From positions 48,308,421 to 48,372,420 of the forward strand of contig JAMXIF010000051.1 of NCBI GenBank assembly GCA_028583685.1: 64,000 nt of DNA, in the 5' to 3' direction. Position 1 is the stretch's first letter. Every line of letters begins with the position of its first letter. The translations under genes were made by a program, and so were the position numbers. Origin of the DNA: Petaurus breviceps papuanus (lineage: Eukaryota > Chordata > Mammalia > Diprotodontia > Petauridae). Below the pieces are notes generated by a model. The model ran no database searches. It was not told where the DNA came from and worked only from the letters and a program-made list of their open reading frames with translations. This document shows positions 63,680 through 64,000 of the stretch, in pieces.

Positions 63680-63828
63680 AGTTCTCAAACATTTGCAAAA
63701 CACTTCCCACGAGCTTGTTCATTTGTCTCACAACAACTCTGTGAGGAAAGTGCTATAGACATTTTTTTCTCCCATTTTGTAGTTGAGGAAACTGGGCATC
63801 GAGGAGATTATGCAACTCACTCATGGTT
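63680..63828 (-). repeat. MIR-type SINE
   Basis: ACATTTGCAAAACACTTCCC, CTCACAACAACTCTGTGAGG, CCCATTTTGTAGTTGAGGAA and ACTGGGCATCGAGGAGATTA. Confidence 0.75.
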
Positions 63829-64000
63829 ATTTCATAATAATAATAATAATGGCTAGCATTCATATAGTATTTCAATGTTTGAAAAACACTTACCCATATT
63901 ATCTTATTTGAGATTTACAAAAACCTCATGAGATAGATGCTGTTATACTTAATTTACAGACCAGGAAACTGAGGCTGAGAGACATTACATGACTTACTGG
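63829..64000 (-). repeat. MIR-type SINE, runs off the window end
   Basis: CATAATAATAATAATAATGG tail, TAGCATTCATATAGTATTTC, AAAACCTCATGAGATAGATG and AGGAAACTGAGGCTGAGAGA. The head lies beyond base 64000. Confidence 0.85.

Overview
This window looks like non-coding DNA from a marsupial nuclear genome. The evidence is its repeats: CORE-SINEs (MIR, MIR3 and marsupial relatives) in almost every kilobase, many CR1-clade LINE tails (L2/L3), marsupial-type L1 3' ends, and tRNA-headed SINEs whose body ends CTTAACCCCAATTGCCC (WSINE1-like). I do not see the very common Monodelphis SINE whose head reads GAGAGCCAGGCCTAGAG. That favours an Australian marsupial over the grey short-tailed opossum, but it is an inference. 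All family names come from memory of the consensus sequences; no search was run.

I found no intact protein-coding gene, rRNA, tRNA gene, CRISPR array or CpG island. The short open frames are chance frames or lie in simple repeats. The clearest gene-derived sequence is a processed pseudogene of HNRNPC (about 49919-50885). A second, unidentified retrocopy may lie at 11888-12102. A reverse-transcriptase relic of a CR1-clade LINE lies at 25790-26240.

Layout. 0-12 kb: long (TC)n tract, L1 end, L2/L3 pieces, a palindromic hAT-type MITE (8104-8294) and a long L2/L3 copy split by a MIR. 12-25 kb: SINE C, THER2-like and WSINE copies, and an LTR-like fossil with internal tandem units (22470-23632). 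25-31 kb: two copies of an unnamed ancient element (25590-25780 and 27818-28005), a mariner MITE (29422-29484) and an L1 end. 31-45 kb: GATA tract with an assembly gap, MIR/MIR3 clusters, and the best-preserved WSINE with a perfect 17-bp target duplication (43883-44078). 45-64 kb: L3 pieces, a 200-bp (ACT)n tract grown from a MIR tail, the HNRNPC pseudogene, more MIR3, and two WSINEs with readable target duplications.

Because there are no functional genes here there is no pathway or operon to describe. What the sequence records is the order of insertion: WSINE copies sit inside L2/L3, THER2-like and MIR3 elements; SINE C sits inside MIR; a mariner MITE abuts the end of a MIR3. Several repeat-free stretches hold motif clusters that could be regulatory, but I see no undescribed biological system that I can support.
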